Assembly (NCBI GenBank): GCA_016705325.1 | Contig: JADIYJ010000007.1 | Location: forward strand, 237,171-301,170 | Reading direction: 5' to 3' | Source: Pseudomonadota bacterium | Lineage (GTDB): Bacteria > Pseudomonadota > Gammaproteobacteria > Steroidobacterales > Steroidobacteraceae | Length of the DNA stretch: 64,000 nt | In this document: piece by piece, positions 27,832 through 35,973 of the stretch | How the letters are laid out: each line of letters opens with the position of its first letter | How positions within the stretch are numbered: position 1 is the first letter of the stretch | Notes under the pieces: generated by a model | Databases searched by the model: none | The model's input: the letters and a program-made list of their open reading frames with translations, nothing else | What the model was told of the DNA's origin: nothing | Position numbers and translations under genes: made by a program

Positions 27832-29093
27832 AACACGTCCTCCCCGTCCCCGAGGGCCACCGTGCGCAGTCGCTCTACGGCGATCTTGGCGTAGATCTGG
27901 GTGGACGATGCATTACGGTGACCAACATAATCACCGATGTGCTTGAGCGAGAAGTTGGCATCGACGAGTCGCTGCACGCAACTATGTCTGAGCGTGTGGG
28001 ATCCAGGACGCGGCACTTGGACACCCGCCTTGCGAATATAGAATGTGGCGCGACAGGTGACGGCGGCTGAGCCGATCGGCTCAAAAGGCGCCAAGGTGCG
28101 GAAGAACACATGCCGGTCAGTTGTTGCTGGTCGCGCGTTCTTGATGTAGTCGATCAGCGCTGCGCCCACAGCGGTGGCGAGCGGGTATGTCGTCGTATTG
28201 CCCGCCTTGCGCTCACGGATCTTAATGCGGTCATTACGCCAATCGATGTCATCGAGCGTGAGAGAAGCGACTTCGCAGGCGCGCAGTCCATAGGTCGCGA
28301 GCATCCCCAGCATGGCGAAATCCCGCTTGCCGGAGCTCGAGCGTCGATCGATCCCGGCGAGCACGCGCTCGACTTGGTCCCAGCTGATCGATCGTGGAAT
28401 GCCGGAATGTCGGAAGTGCTGGGGGAACTCGACCAGAGGACTCAGGTCTTTGGCCATGATGCCCTCGCGGTGTAGATAGCGCAGAAACACTCGCAAGTTG
28501 CCGCACGCGTTGCGGACTGTGGACCATGCGACGCGAGGCCCATACTGGGCGATGAAGTTGCTCAGCATCAGCGGCGTCACGCGCGCGACATCGCGCAGGC
28601 CGATCCGCTCTATGTAAGCGGCAAACTGTCGCAAGTGGAACTGATACTGACGAATCGAAGCCGGACGCAGCCCCTTCTCGTCCCGGAGGAACTGGAGAAA
28701 TCGGGGCGCCTGACGCTCGAATGGGTTCTCAGGAGGGCGTTGACGCCCGCGGCCTATGTAACCTGGGATCGCCTGGCGCAGCATCCCACGAACAATGTTG
28801 CGAGCGAAATAGACGATCTTCGCGCGCGCTGCGGGCTTCCGCCCGCGACCGTGGGTCGCCGCCCACGCTTGCGCGAATGACTCCACGTGGTCCGGCAGTT
28901 GCGGCAGCTCCACCGCGCCGTGGCTCTTGGCGAACTCTCCGAATGCCACCGCGACCGGTATCCGGCGTTTAACTGTGCTCTGCGAATATCTTTGAGCCGA
29001 GAGCCATGTGACGTATCGCTCTACGGAATCGGCGATCCAGCTGCAACGGATGCGATCAGCTGTCTCGGGGCGGACGAAGTACTTCTCGAGCAT
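27828..29093 (-). CDS. RIT tyrosine recombinase A
   Basis: A 421-residue intact tyrosine recombinase, first gene of the trio. Catalytic segments are LATYGLRACEVASLTLDDID, GSHTLRHSCVQRLVDANFSL and IGDYVGHRNASSTQIYAKIA (R, HxxR, H, Y). The N-terminal part has a YVTWLSAQRYSQSTVKRRIP segment typical of RIT recombinases. ATG 29093 lies about 50 bp inside the inner box of the right element end, so the promoter and recombination site are likely intertwined. Its stop overlaps the B start (ATGA). Confidence 0.88.
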   Translation of the reverse strand: MLEKYFVRPETADRIRCSWIADSVERYVTWLSAQRYSQSTVKRRIPVAVAFGEFAKSHGAVELPQLPDHVESFAQAWAATHGRGRKPAARAKIVYFARNIVRGMLRQAIPGYIGRGRQRPPENPFERQAPRFLQFLRDEKGLRPASIRQYQFHLRQFAAYIERIGLRDVARVTPLMLSNFIAQYGPRVAWSTVRNACGNLRVFLRYLHREGIMAKDLSPLVEFPQHFRHSGIPRSISWDQVERVLAGIDRRSSSGKRDFAMLGMLATYGLRACEVASLTLDDIDWRNDRIKIRERKAGNTTTYPLATAVGAALIDYIKNARPATTDRHVFFRTLAPFEPIGSAAVTCRATFYIRKAGVQVPRPGSHTLRHSCVQRLVDANFSLKHIGDYVGHRNASSTQIYAKIAVERLRTVALGDGEDVL

Positions 29094-29141
29094 GGATAAT
29101 CTCCACTGTGAAAAGGGGAGATCACCATGCCAGTGCCTTCG

Positions 29142-29225
29142 GTTATGTGCCCCGGTCGCCGACTTACTCGGTCGAAATCAAGCCCATGGCCGATGCCAGC
29201 CACATAACGGGGGTGGGCACATAAC
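29142..29225. repeat. Right RIT end: inner and outer inverted boxes
   Basis: GTTATGTGCCC at 29142-29152 faces GGGCACATAAC at 29215-29225, an 84-bp span that matches the left end exactly. CCACATAAC at about 29200 is the second box. Confidence 0.75.
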
Positions 29226-29230
29226 TATGA
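29199..29230 (-). repeat. Right terminal inverted repeat of the RIT element
   Basis: A 32-bp perfect reverse complement of 23493-23524. Directly after it the host istA frame resumes. Confidence 0.95.
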
Positions 29231-30197
29231 CAACCTCAAGAGCGCCGTGCTCGAGCGCGTCCATGATGCGATCCGCTTCCACCCGACGCTGCTCGAGCTC
29301 GCGGCCCGCTACCGCTTCGCTCCCCGGCCGGTCGCGCTCGCCCGCGGGAACGAGAAGGGCCGGGTCGAGCGCGCGATCCGCTTCGTCCGCGAGCGCTTCT
29401 TCGCCGCCCGGCGCTTCGCGGACCTCGCCGACCTCAACGCCCAGGCGCTCGCCTGGTGCGCGGGGGAAGCGGCCGAGCGGCCGTGCCCCGAGGATCGCGA
29501 GCGCAGTGTGCGCGCCTGCTTCGAGGCCGAACACCCGTGCCTGCTCGCACTCCCGCCCGATCCCTTCCCCTGCGAGGAGCGCGTGTCGGTGCGGGCGCCG
29601 AAGACCCCGTACGTGCGCTTCGATCTGAACGACTACTCGATCCCCCACACCCACGTGCGCCGCACCCTCGAGGTCGTGGCCACGCTCGAGAGCGTGCGGA
29701 TCCTCGACGGCGCTGCCGTGCTCGCCGTCCACCGGCGCAGCTTCGATCGCGCCACCCAGATCGAGGATCCGGCACACCTCCAGGCGCTGCTCGATCACAA
29801 GCGCGCCGGGCGCGGCCACCGCGCCATGGACCGCCTGCACCACGCCACCCCGAGCGCCGCGAAGTTCTTCGCCCGTGCTGCCGAGCGCGGCGTGCACCTC
29901 GGCTCCCTCACCCGCGGGTTGATCGATCTGCTGAACACCCATGGGGCCGCGGATCTCGAGCGCGCCCTGCTCGCGGCGCTGCGCGAGGACGCCGCGCACC
30001 TCGCGGCCGTCCGGCACTTCATCGACACCGAACTCGCCCGCCGCGGCCATCTGCCGCCCCTGCCCGTGACACTGCCCGACGACCCGCGCGTGCGCGCGCT
30101 CACCGTGCGCCCGCATCGCCTCGCCGACTACGAACCGCGAACCGAGGACCCCGCCGATGAACACCCCGATGATCGCGACGATGACGCTCTCGGCTGA
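29231..30197 (+). pseudogene. istA: IstA transposase of IS21 copy 2, C-terminal part
   Basis: It resumes with NLKSAVLERVHDAIRFHPTL, the catalytic GNEKGRVERAIRFVRERFFA and the IS21-type C-terminus KTPYVRFDLNDYSIPHTHVR, ending DDRDDDALG at 30197. It is one open frame except for the RIT insertion; its last codons overlap the istB start. Confidence 0.85.
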
Positions 30198-30950
30198 CGC
30201 CCTGGAAGGGCGGCTGCGCCGCGTGAACCTCACGGCCTCGCCGCCCACGTCGAGGACATCCACAACGAGCCCTGGCTCGCCCGCGTGCTCGAGATCGAGG
30301 AGAGCGAACGCCAGTGCCGAAGCTTGAAGCGCCGGCTCGACAACGCGCGCCTCGGCGCCTTCAAGCCGCTCGCCGACTTCGACTACGACTGGCCGCAGGA
30401 ACTCGACCGGGCACTCCTCGAGGAGCTGTTCACACTCGCCTTCCTGCAGGGCGCCACGAACCTGATCCTGGTCGGTCCCAACGGCCTCGGCAAGACCATG
30501 CTCGCCAAGAACCTGCTGCACCAGGCGGTGCTGCGCGGTCACACGGCCCGCTTCACGCTCGCCTCCGACATGCTCCACGATCTCGCCGCCCAGGACGGCT
30601 CGACCCAGCTCGCGCGGCGGCTGCGTCGCTACACCGGCCCGCAAGTCCTGTGCATCGATGAGGTCGGCTACCTCTCCTACGACGCCCGCTACGCAGACCT
30701 GCTGTTCGAGGTGATCACCCGCCGCTACCAGCAGCGCGCCACGGTGCTCACCACCAACAAGCCCTTCGGGGAGTGGAACCAGGTGTTCCGGAACGCCGCC
30801 TGCGTCGTCACCCTCGTCGATCGGCTCGTGCACCGCTCCGGAGATCCTCTCCCCTGGCCGGCGATAGTTACCGCCTGAAGGAGGCGAAGGCGCGCCGCAC
30901 GGCGCGCTCCCTCACGCGCCTCGGCCAGGAAAGCACGCTGAGGACCTCCG
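30157..30950 (+). pseudogene. istB: IstB-like ATPase of IS21 copy 2, frameshifted
   Basis: ATG 30157 opens MNTPMIATMTLSADALEGRL, overlapping the istA end. Near 30230 one C appears lost (AACCTCACGGCC where the family has a histidine codon), and the frame continues as AAHVEDIHNEPWLARVLEIE, Walker A LVGPNGLGKTMLAKNL, Walker B VLCIDEVGYLSYD and VLTTNKPFGEWNQVF. A further indel pair near 30840-30860 shifts the end from LVHRS to LAGDSYRLKEAKARR. Helper ATPase for the transposase; inactive as it stands. Confidence 0.78.
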
Positions 30951-30952
30951 AC

Positions 30953-31244
30953 ATGGAACCGAACGATCTGCCGATCGTGTGCCTGCCGACCGAACTCTCG
31001 GGCGAGGACGCCGCCCGCCTCATCGAGTTCCTCTACCAGATCGCCGAGGGCCTCGAGCGTCTCTACCTCGGAGAGTTGATGCGCCGCCGGCCGTCCACAG
31101 CTGCGCCCGATCCGGACGACTTCAGACCACCGACACGCCGTTCTGATCGTCAGCGTCGGCGTTCGCCTCGCTCGCACTCAACATCGCTTCCAACAAAACC
31201 GCCTCGCACCCTCAGAAAAACGCAGGTCTACACCACCGTCAACA
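30953..31244 (+). CDS. Short trailing ORF of IS21 copy 2
   Basis: ATG 30953 opens MEPNDLPIVCLPTELSGEDA and ARLIEFLYQIAEGLERLYLG, a compact helical ~45-residue sequence. Beyond residue ~50 it becomes low-complexity and runs through the IS end, so only the first part looks like protein. Its frame is continuous with the shifted end of istB, so it may be a downstream element gene or the istB tail. Function unknown. Confidence 0.4.
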
Positions 31245-31318
31245 GCGACCAACCCCCAGCGCAGCCACGGCTTCAACATGCGCGACTCCTCGCTATTGCG
31301 GCGCATGAATTTGAGCAT
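31245..31318 (-). pseudogene. N-terminal fragment of the split CxxC membrane-protein gene
   Basis: ATG 31318 (or 31279) opens MLKFMRRNSEESRMLKPWLR then WGLV, running into IS21 copy 2 at the GCGAC duplication. The downstream codons lie at 21965-22066 and 18732-19385. It starts 31 bp after the stop of a HlyD-like tail, reproducing the HlyD-then-membrane-protein order seen at 18735-17675. Confidence 0.75.
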
Positions 31319-31349
31319 TCATGCCTCGCAAGAATTGGCATCAGTTTCA

Positions 31350-31468
31350 TCATCGTTCCCTCCCACTTTCCTGCATATGCTGCATCACCGGCGACAGCAC
31401 GAACTCCATCACCCGTCGCTTTCCAGTCATTACTTCCACGCTAACCGCCATTCCGGGCGACAGGCGCC
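31350..31468 (-). pseudogene. HlyD-family C-terminal tail, cut by an IS91-like end
   Basis: Minus-strand codons read LSPGMAVSVEVMTGKRRVME then FVLSPVMQHMQESGRER and stop. This is the typical C-terminus of a HlyD-type membrane-fusion protein (compare GMQLGAEIVEGKRTVLQYLL at 18463-18735). The upstream part is removed by the IS91-like unit starting at 31469. Confidence 0.72.
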
Positions 31469-32050
31469 GGGGTATTCGCGTCGCACAGCAAGCTGCGTGC
31501 GGCCGTTACGCCGGCAGGTCGGGGCAAGGGCAAGAAGCCTCCAGCAGAAGAGGGCACCGACAAGCCCGCCACGCCACGCCATGTGGCGATGAACTGGGCC
31601 AAGCGCCTCAGCGGGTGTTCGGGATCGACATCGAGGCCTGCGCACGCTGCGGCGGGAAGCTCAGGGTGATTGCCAGCATCGAGGAGCCGGAGGTCATCGC
31701 GAAGATTCTGGCGCACCTGGAACGCACGGCGCCGGATCAGTACCCATCCGAGCTGCCGCTTGGGGCGAGGGCACCGCCACAACAGCCCAGTCGGCTTTGA
31801 GTTCGAAGGTTGGGGTGCTTGCCGCTGGTCTGTGAAGCAGCGGGCAGGCTCGGCGCGCGCGGATTCAGGTCAGGGTGGGGGGGGGGGAGGGCGGATTCCG
31901 CCGGTGCGAGAGGGGCAACTGCGACCGGCAGGCGGTTTCCGGCGGCCGCGTTTGCCAGGAAAGGCCTGTCGACGGCACGCACGAGCTCACTATAAGGCCC
32001 GTTCGGCGAAGTACACTGCGCAACAGAGGTGGTTTGAACTTCCTATCCAC
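31469..32050 (+). mobile_element. IS91-like 3'-end unit (copy 2)
   Basis: 582 bp equivalent to 17031-17608. It starts at GGGGTATTCGCG inside the transposase gene and ends at the shared terminus CCTATCCAC. It encodes only the transposase C-terminal part (FASHSKLRAAVTPAG-type sequence), broken by a 1-bp loss near 31610 (CGCCTCAGCGGG against CGCCTGAAGCGGG). A G-run near 31880 is longer than in copy 1. It lies between a HlyD tail and a zeta-toxin fragment. Confidence 0.8.
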
Positions 32051-33089
32051 CGTTGTCATTTTCAGCGCGGGTGGCACGGGGGCCGGCAAGACGACTGGCC
32101 TCGAAAGGCTGGGGGAAGCAGGCCACCGGGCGCAGGTCATTTACGACACGAACATGAGCTCCGTCGGCAGCGCCACTCGCAAGATCGACCAGGCGATCGA
32201 GGCGGGGAAGCTCGTGCGGGTAGTCTACACCTACCGTGACCCCGTCGAAGCGCTCACGAAAGGCGCCTTGCCGCGCGCTATGCGGCAAGAGGCCGAGCAT
32301 GGCACGGGCCGGACGGTGCCCCTGTCGGACCACGCCACCACGCACGAGGGCAGCAGAAATACCGCCACGGCACTCATCGAACGCTACAAAGACGACCCGC
32401 GCGTCCGTTTCACCATAATCGACAACAGTCGCGGCAAGGGTCAGTCGCGGGTCGTCCCGTCAATTGAGGATTTGCCCGCCCGGGACTATAATTCGGTTCG
32501 TGAAGAACTCCGAACAGCGCTTGAAGACGAGTACTCCGCCGGTCGAATCTCAGAAGCCGTCTACCGCGGTTTCCGAGGAGCAGATCAGGAAGTTCCACGA
32601 GGACTCGAAGAAATTCGGCCAGGAAGTGGTCGACAGCCTCAATCGCGGGGCCCTCGCGAACAAGTAACCGCTGCCGATCGCGCGGCAGTTGCTGACCCTC
32701 AGACTCGAGAAGCCGCCCTGCGCGGCGCCGTCGCCAACGACCTGAACGGCGACCCGGTCAACGTCGAGCCGCTGTTCGAACTCGACGCCGCCACGCGCAC
32801 CAAGCCGATCGAACAGACGCTGGACCAGCTGCGCCGCGGCGACTCGCTGCCGGCGCAGGCCGTGGACGAGATCATCGAAGCCGCCGACGAGCCGGCCGTC
32901 ACCGAGCAGCTCGCCGAGCTCGAGCAGTCGATCAAGGACTTCGAACGCGAGATTACGCTAGACGAGTCGACGCTGCCCGAGGACATCCGCGCCGAAATCG
33001 ACGAGGCCCGCGCGCTTGAGCAGGAGGCCGGGACGTTCGCCGAGACCGCGCGGATGATCTCCGCCTGTGCCATGAGGGCTTCCATATGA
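32051..33089 (+). pseudogene. Zeta-toxin/polyvalent-protein fragment
   Basis: Starting exactly at the IS91-like terminus, the frame reads VVIFSAGGTGAGKTTGLERL (Walker A), VIYDTNMSSVGSATRKIDQA, RVVYTYRDPVEALTKGALPR and DYNSVREELRTALEDEYSAG, a zeta-toxin-like P-loop kinase domain as found inside large polyvalent proteins of phages and conjugative elements. It continues in frame into an acidic helical region (VEPLFELDAATRTKPIEQTL, DESTLPEDIRAEIDEARALE). The 5' part is lost, so no native start exists. The frame can be read upstream into the IS91-like tail, but that part is not coding. It may be a fusion by deletion near 32600-32700. Confidence 0.55.
32500..32667 (+). CDS. Possible small protein overlapping the zeta-like fragment
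   Basis: GTG 32500 opens a 55-codon frame (KNSEQRLKTSTPPVESQKPS, VSEEQIRKFHEDSKKFGQEV, VDSLNRGALANK). Its composition and helix pattern look protein-like even though it overlaps the zeta-type frame. It could be the real gene here, with the overlapping frame accidental, or the reverse. Confidence 0.35.
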   Translation: MKNSEQRLKTSTPPVESQKPSTAVSEEQIRKFHEDSKKFGQEVVDSLNRGALANK

Positions 33090-33189
33090 GTTTGATCCCG
33101 GCCGACTGCATCGCCCGCGTCGGTGCGGCGATGGGCGACAAGGTGACCAAGGCGCAGGTGAAAGAGATCGCCGAGCAGGTCGACCTGTC
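33086..33189 (+). pseudogene. Start of a phage/ICE-type protein cut by an IS91-like unit
   Basis: ATG 33086 overlaps the previous stop (ATGAG) and reads MSLIPADCIARVGAAMGDKV then TKAQVKEIAEQVD before the IS91-like sequence begins at 33190. The overlap and style fit the next gene of the polyvalent-protein operon. Confidence 0.5.
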
Positions 33190-33766
33190 GGGGTATTCGC
33201 GTCGCACAGCAAGCTGCGTGCGGCCGTTACGCCGGCAGGTCGGGGCAAGGGGCAAGCCTCCAGCAGAAGAGGGCACCGACAAGCCCGCCACGCCACGCCA
33301 TGTGGCGATGAACTGGGCCAAGCGCCTGAAGCGGGTGTTCGGGATCGACATCGAGGCCTGCGCACGCTGCGGCGGGAAGCTCAGGGTGATTGCCAGCATC
33401 GAGGAGCCGGAGGTCATCGCGAAGATTCTGGCGCACCTGGAACGCACGGCGCCGGATCAGTACCCATCCGAGCTGCCGCTTGGGGCGAGGGCACCGCCAC
33501 AACAGCCCAGTCGGCTTTGAGTTCGAAGGTTGGGGTGCTTGCCGCTGGTCTGTGAAGCAGCGGGCAGGCTCGGCGCGCGCGGATTCAGGTCAGGGGGGGG
33601 GGGGGGGCGGATTCCGCCGGTGCGAGAGGGGCAACTGCGACCGGCAGGCGGTTTCCGGCGGCCGCGTTTGCCAGGAAAGGCCTGTCGACGGCACGCACGA
33701 GCTCACCATATGACCCGTTCGGCGAAGTACACTGCGCAACAGAGGTGGTTTGAACTTCCTATCCAC
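33190..33766 (+). mobile_element. IS91-like 3'-end unit (copy 3)
   Basis: 577 bp with the same left boundary (GGGGTATTCGCG) and right boundary (CCTATCCAC) as copy 2, in the same orientation. It has a longer G-run at about 33594-33607 and its own small indels (GGGGCAAGGGGCAAGCC). The left flank is a polyvalent-protein gene start and the right flank is the toxin-antitoxin island. Confidence 0.8.
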
Positions 33767-33790
33767 CGATGGGTCGAGTGGGAGCTATTC

Positions 33791-34021
33791 ATGGAAGCCA
33801 TCAATCGCATCACGCAGCAACCAGGAGTCATGGGCGGAAAGGCCTGCGTCCGCGGCATGCGCGTTACAGTCGGCATGATTGTGGGTCAGATCGCTGCCGG
33901 GCGTAGCACGGATGAACTTCTGGCCGAATACCCCTATCTGGAGCGCGAGGACATCCTTCAGGCGCTGCGTTATGCCGCCTGGCGGGCGGAAGAGCGTGAG
34001 GTGGAATTGGCGCGCGCGTGA
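33791..34021 (+). CDS. DUF433 antitoxin
   Basis: ATG 33791 gives a 76-residue protein: MEAINRITQQPGVMGGKACV, RGMRVTVGMIVGQIAAGRS and LLAEYPYLEREDILQALRYA. This is the DUF433 fold (winged-helix-like), commonly the antitoxin/regulator of a DUF5615 PIN-like toxin. Its stop overlaps the GTG of the DUF5615 gene. A longer frame extends upstream into the IS91-like end, but ATG 33791 fits the family length. Upstream is a truncated GAGTGGGAG box (33776-33784). Confidence 0.88.
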   Translation: MEAINRITQQPGVMGGKACVRGMRVTVGMIVGQIAAGRSTDELLAEYPYLEREDILQALRYAAWRAEEREVELARA

Positions 34022-34386
34022 AGCTGCTGATTGACATGAATCTTTCGCCGCACTGGGTTTCGTATCTCGGTGCTGCCGGGTTCGAGGCTACACATTGGTC
34101 AAGTGTCGGTGCGGCGAATGCCACTGACGTTGAGATCATGGCGTACGCGTCGAAACACGACTTTGTCGTGCTGACCCATGACCTGGATTTCAGCGCAATC
34201 CTCGCGGCAACACATGGCACAAAGCCGAGCGTAGTACAGTTGCGCACAGACAATCTGCGTCCGGAGATCATTGGTGGATCACTGATCGCAGCGCTGCAAC
34301 AGATGGCTGGTGAACTCGCTGAAGGCGCTCTGCTTACTCTGGACACAGGGCGCGCGCGACTCTCGCTGTTGCCGCTGCTGCGGTAG
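34018..34386 (+). CDS. DUF5615 PIN-like toxin
   Basis: GTG 34018 gives 122 residues: KLLIDMNLSPHWVSYLGAAG (first acidic site LIDMNL), AANATDVEIMAYASKHDFVV and LTHDLDFSAILAA (THDLDF acid cluster). This is the DUF5615 family of PIN-like nucleases, toxin partner of DUF433. Translationally coupled to DUF433 through a 4-bp overlap. Confidence 0.88.
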   Translation: MKLLIDMNLSPHWVSYLGAAGFEATHWSSVGAANATDVEIMAYASKHDFVVLTHDLDFSAILAATHGTKPSVVQLRTDNLRPEIIGGSLIAALQQMAGELAEGALLTLDTGRARLSLLPLLR

Positions 34387-35030
34387 AGGATATGCCTACA
34401 ATTTCGCATTCCCAGCGCGCTGGAAGCTCCGGAACCTGGCGCAGTTGCGGAAGGAAAATGCCGGGAATTTTGCGGAGCAGGCCGGCGCGTTGGTTGCCGG
34501 GTTCGAGAGTACGGGCTGATGGCTTCACGCTTTCGTGACCTATCGCCACTTCACGCCGCCAAGCGACCCATTCTGACGGTTGTCTTGACGGTAACATCTC
34601 TGCATGCACGCAGGAATTCCAGCAGTCGCAGCGACTTGCGGGATTCGAAGACAATTGAGTGGGAGTGAGGGGACGAGACTGTCCGTCGGGGCTTTCTCCA
34701 GCCTCGTTGCGTCGGGTGGCGTGCAAGCTGTGAGTGGGAAGGGGCGCCGCACGGGCGAAGCGCCTCACGAAGTGTTCGGTACCACCGTGATCGTGTCCTT
34801 CGGTCTGGTCGGCGATGGGTACGGGGAAGGGCGTAGGGTTCTTGCTTGCAGATACGGACTTACCCGGAAAAGTGTCGGATTGGTGCGCGACGGGCAAGGC
34901 TGCGAGACTTCGATAACGCCCCGAGCGAGAGTCGACACGTCTGCATCCTGCTGGCTCAGGACGCTCAGGGCGATGCTGCGGAGTCAACGGGCCGGGGCTA
35001 CCGTGCCGCAACTGCGTTCCGCAACGGGAG
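34387..35030. other. Non-coding gap with gene remnants
   Basis: Contains a short C-terminal-like remnant (KLRNLAQLRKENAGNFAEQA, ending FESTG at 34519), a 49-codon frame 34519-34668 that ends in the dispersed LTV...IEWE sequence (see repeat at 34586), and about 360 bp with no convincing gene. Confidence 0.5.
34586..34672 (+). repeat. Dispersed TGACGGTA...GAGTGGGAGTGAGGGG element, copy A
   Basis: The TGACGGTA box starts at 34586 and GAGTGGGAGTGAGGGG starts at 34657, 71 nt apart. In one frame the ends read LTV and IEWE-stop. A second TGACGGT lies 12 bp upstream. Same spacing in copies B and C. Confidence 0.7.
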
Positions 35031-35045
35031 TTCCGTTTGACGGAA
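35031..35045. promoter_or_regulatory. Candidate higBA promoter/operator
   Basis: The inverted repeat TTCCGT-ttg-ACGGAA is centred on a -35-like TTGACG (35037-35042), with CACAAT 17 bp downstream and higB starting at 35071. The layout fits autoregulation by HigA. Confidence 0.45.
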
Positions 35046-35070
35046 TCTTTCGGGCGGATCACAATGCCGC

Positions 35071-35349
35071 ATGATCCGCTCCTTCGCGTGCGCCGATACC
35101 GAAGCCTTGTTTCACAGCCTCCCTGTATCCCGCTTCCGCAACATCGAGCGCGTCGCGAGGCGCAAGTTGCTTCAGATCCACGCCGCCACCGAGCTGGTCA
35201 GCCTGCGCGTCCCGCCGGGCAACCAGCTGGAGGCCCTGAAGGCCGACCGCAAGGGACAGCACAGCATTCGCGTCAACGACCAGTGGCGGATCTGCTTCGT
35301 CTGGAAGTCGGACGGAGCGCACCGCGTCGAGATCGTGGACTACCACTAG
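35071..35349 (+). CDS. higB: HigB-type mRNA interferase toxin
   Basis: 92 residues: IRSFACADTEALFHSLPVSR, VARRKLLQIHAATELVSLRV, PPGNQLEALKADRKGQHSIR and NDQWRICFVWKSDGAHRVEI, ending VDYH. This is the HigB/RelE-fold plasmid-maintenance toxin signature, a ribosome-dependent mRNA cleaver. It lies 11 bp upstream of higA, the usual toxin-first order. Confidence 0.92.
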   Translation: MIRSFACADTEALFHSLPVSRFRNIERVARRKLLQIHAATELVSLRVPPGNQLEALKADRKGQHSIRVNDQWRICFVWKSDGAHRVEIVDYH

Positions 35350-35360
35350 GAGTTCGAAAC

Positions 35361-35666
35361 ATGCCCAAGTTGCTTGAAGAGATTCATCCGGGCGAGATCC
35401 TGCTGGAGGATTTCATGAAGCCCATGGGGGTCAGCGCACGCCAGCTCGCGGCGGATATCGACGTTTCTCCAAGCCGAATCAGCGAGTTGGTGAACGGGCA
35501 GCGCCCCGTCACCGCGGACACCGCGCTTCGGCTCGGCTTGTTCTTCGGCATGGAGCCACGGTTTTGGCTGAACCTGCAATCCGAGTACCACATTCGGGTC
35601 GCGGACCGGGAACTCCGAGCCAAGCTCGCGCCGAGGATCCGTGTCTTTCAGCCCGTGGCGGGGTGA
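35361..35666 (+). CDS. higA: HigA-type antitoxin
   Basis: 101 residues with an XRE-type helix-turn-helix: EEIHPGEILLEDFMKPMGVS, ARQLAADIDVSPSRISELVN and GQRPVTADTALRLGLFFGME. It binds HigB and represses the operon, probably at the inverted repeat 35031-35045. It is intact and follows higB by 11 bp with AGGAG upstream of ATG. Confidence 0.92.
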   Translation: MPKLLEEIHPGEILLEDFMKPMGVSARQLAADIDVSPSRISELVNGQRPVTADTALRLGLFFGMEPRFWLNLQSEYHIRVADRELRAKLAPRIRVFQPVAG

Positions 35667-35780
35667 CGGTCCCCCTTCAGGGCTTCTGCTCACCTTTCGG
35701 CGAGGGACCGAGAGCTGCCAAGGGGTAAGGCGCCGTCCTCAGGGTGCTTTCCCGAGCTGAAGGTAAAAGGTCGTTCTGAA

Positions 35781-35866
35781 ATCTGTCGCGCCCTGTGCGA
35801 CCTGTTCAATGCGCCGGCGTTGGCAGGGAAGATCGCATTCCGCGGCGGTACGGCGAGATCACTGCC
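35781..35866 (+). pseudogene. Remnant of an AbiEii-type nucleotidyltransferase
   Basis: One frame reads SEICRALCDLFNAPALAGKI then AFRGGTARSL. The LFxxPxLAxKxAFRGGTA pattern is the N-terminal nucleotide-binding motif of AbiEii/AbiGii toxins. No start or downstream continuation is visible. Confidence 0.5.
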
Positions 35867-35973
35867 GAGCAAGCGATCGACGTCGGAGCCCGAAGCCCCG
35901 CTGTTGCGCGGCATCCGTGCGCACACGAAATGGCTGGTTTGCAGTAAAGCTGGTTTGCTGGCAAAATGCGCCC

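Larger units (their letters stand above)
23493..29230 (-). mobile_element. RIT (recombinase-in-trio) element, with an IS66-family element inserted
   Basis: The element is bounded by perfect 32-bp inverted repeats (23493-23524 and 29199-29230). It holds three consecutive minus-strand tyrosine recombinase genes with 4-bp ATGA overlaps, the defining layout of RIT elements. It interrupts istA of IS21 copy 2. Once the IS66-family insertion (23530-25777 plus one 8-bp TSD) is discounted, both ends have the same architecture: an outer GTTATGTGCCC box, a second GTTATGTGG box, and an inverted GGGCACATAAC box, with 84 bp from outer to inner box edge at each end. Confidence 0.85.
22067..31244 (+). mobile_element. 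IS21-family element, copy 2, containing a nested RIT element
   Basis: The left end TGTGAACGGTGG and the right end (reverse complement TGTTGACGGTGG) are imperfect inverted repeats extending inward through ACCTGCGT-N-TTCTGAGG. The flanking 5-bp direct repeat GCGAC (22062-22066, 31245-31249) is the target duplication. Own genes on the plus strand: a cysteine-rich ORF, istA (split by the RIT element at 23493-29230), istB and a short trailing ORF. Bases 22067-22408 of the left end contain no recognisable gene. Confidence 0.85.

Noticed and set aside
31875..32050. 5' extension of the zeta-like frame into the IS91-like tail
   Set aside because: Those codons belong to the repeated non-coding end that is present at three places; the unique sequence starts at 32051.
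31880..33607. G-runs near 31880 and 33594 as G-quadruplex or regulatory elements
   Set aside because: They are length variants of a homopolymer within the IS91-like end and may include sequencing slippage.
34604..35074. 156-codon open frame between the DUF5615 and higB genes
   Set aside because: Low-complexity composition, no family pattern, no ribosome-binding site, and it overlaps the higB promoter region.
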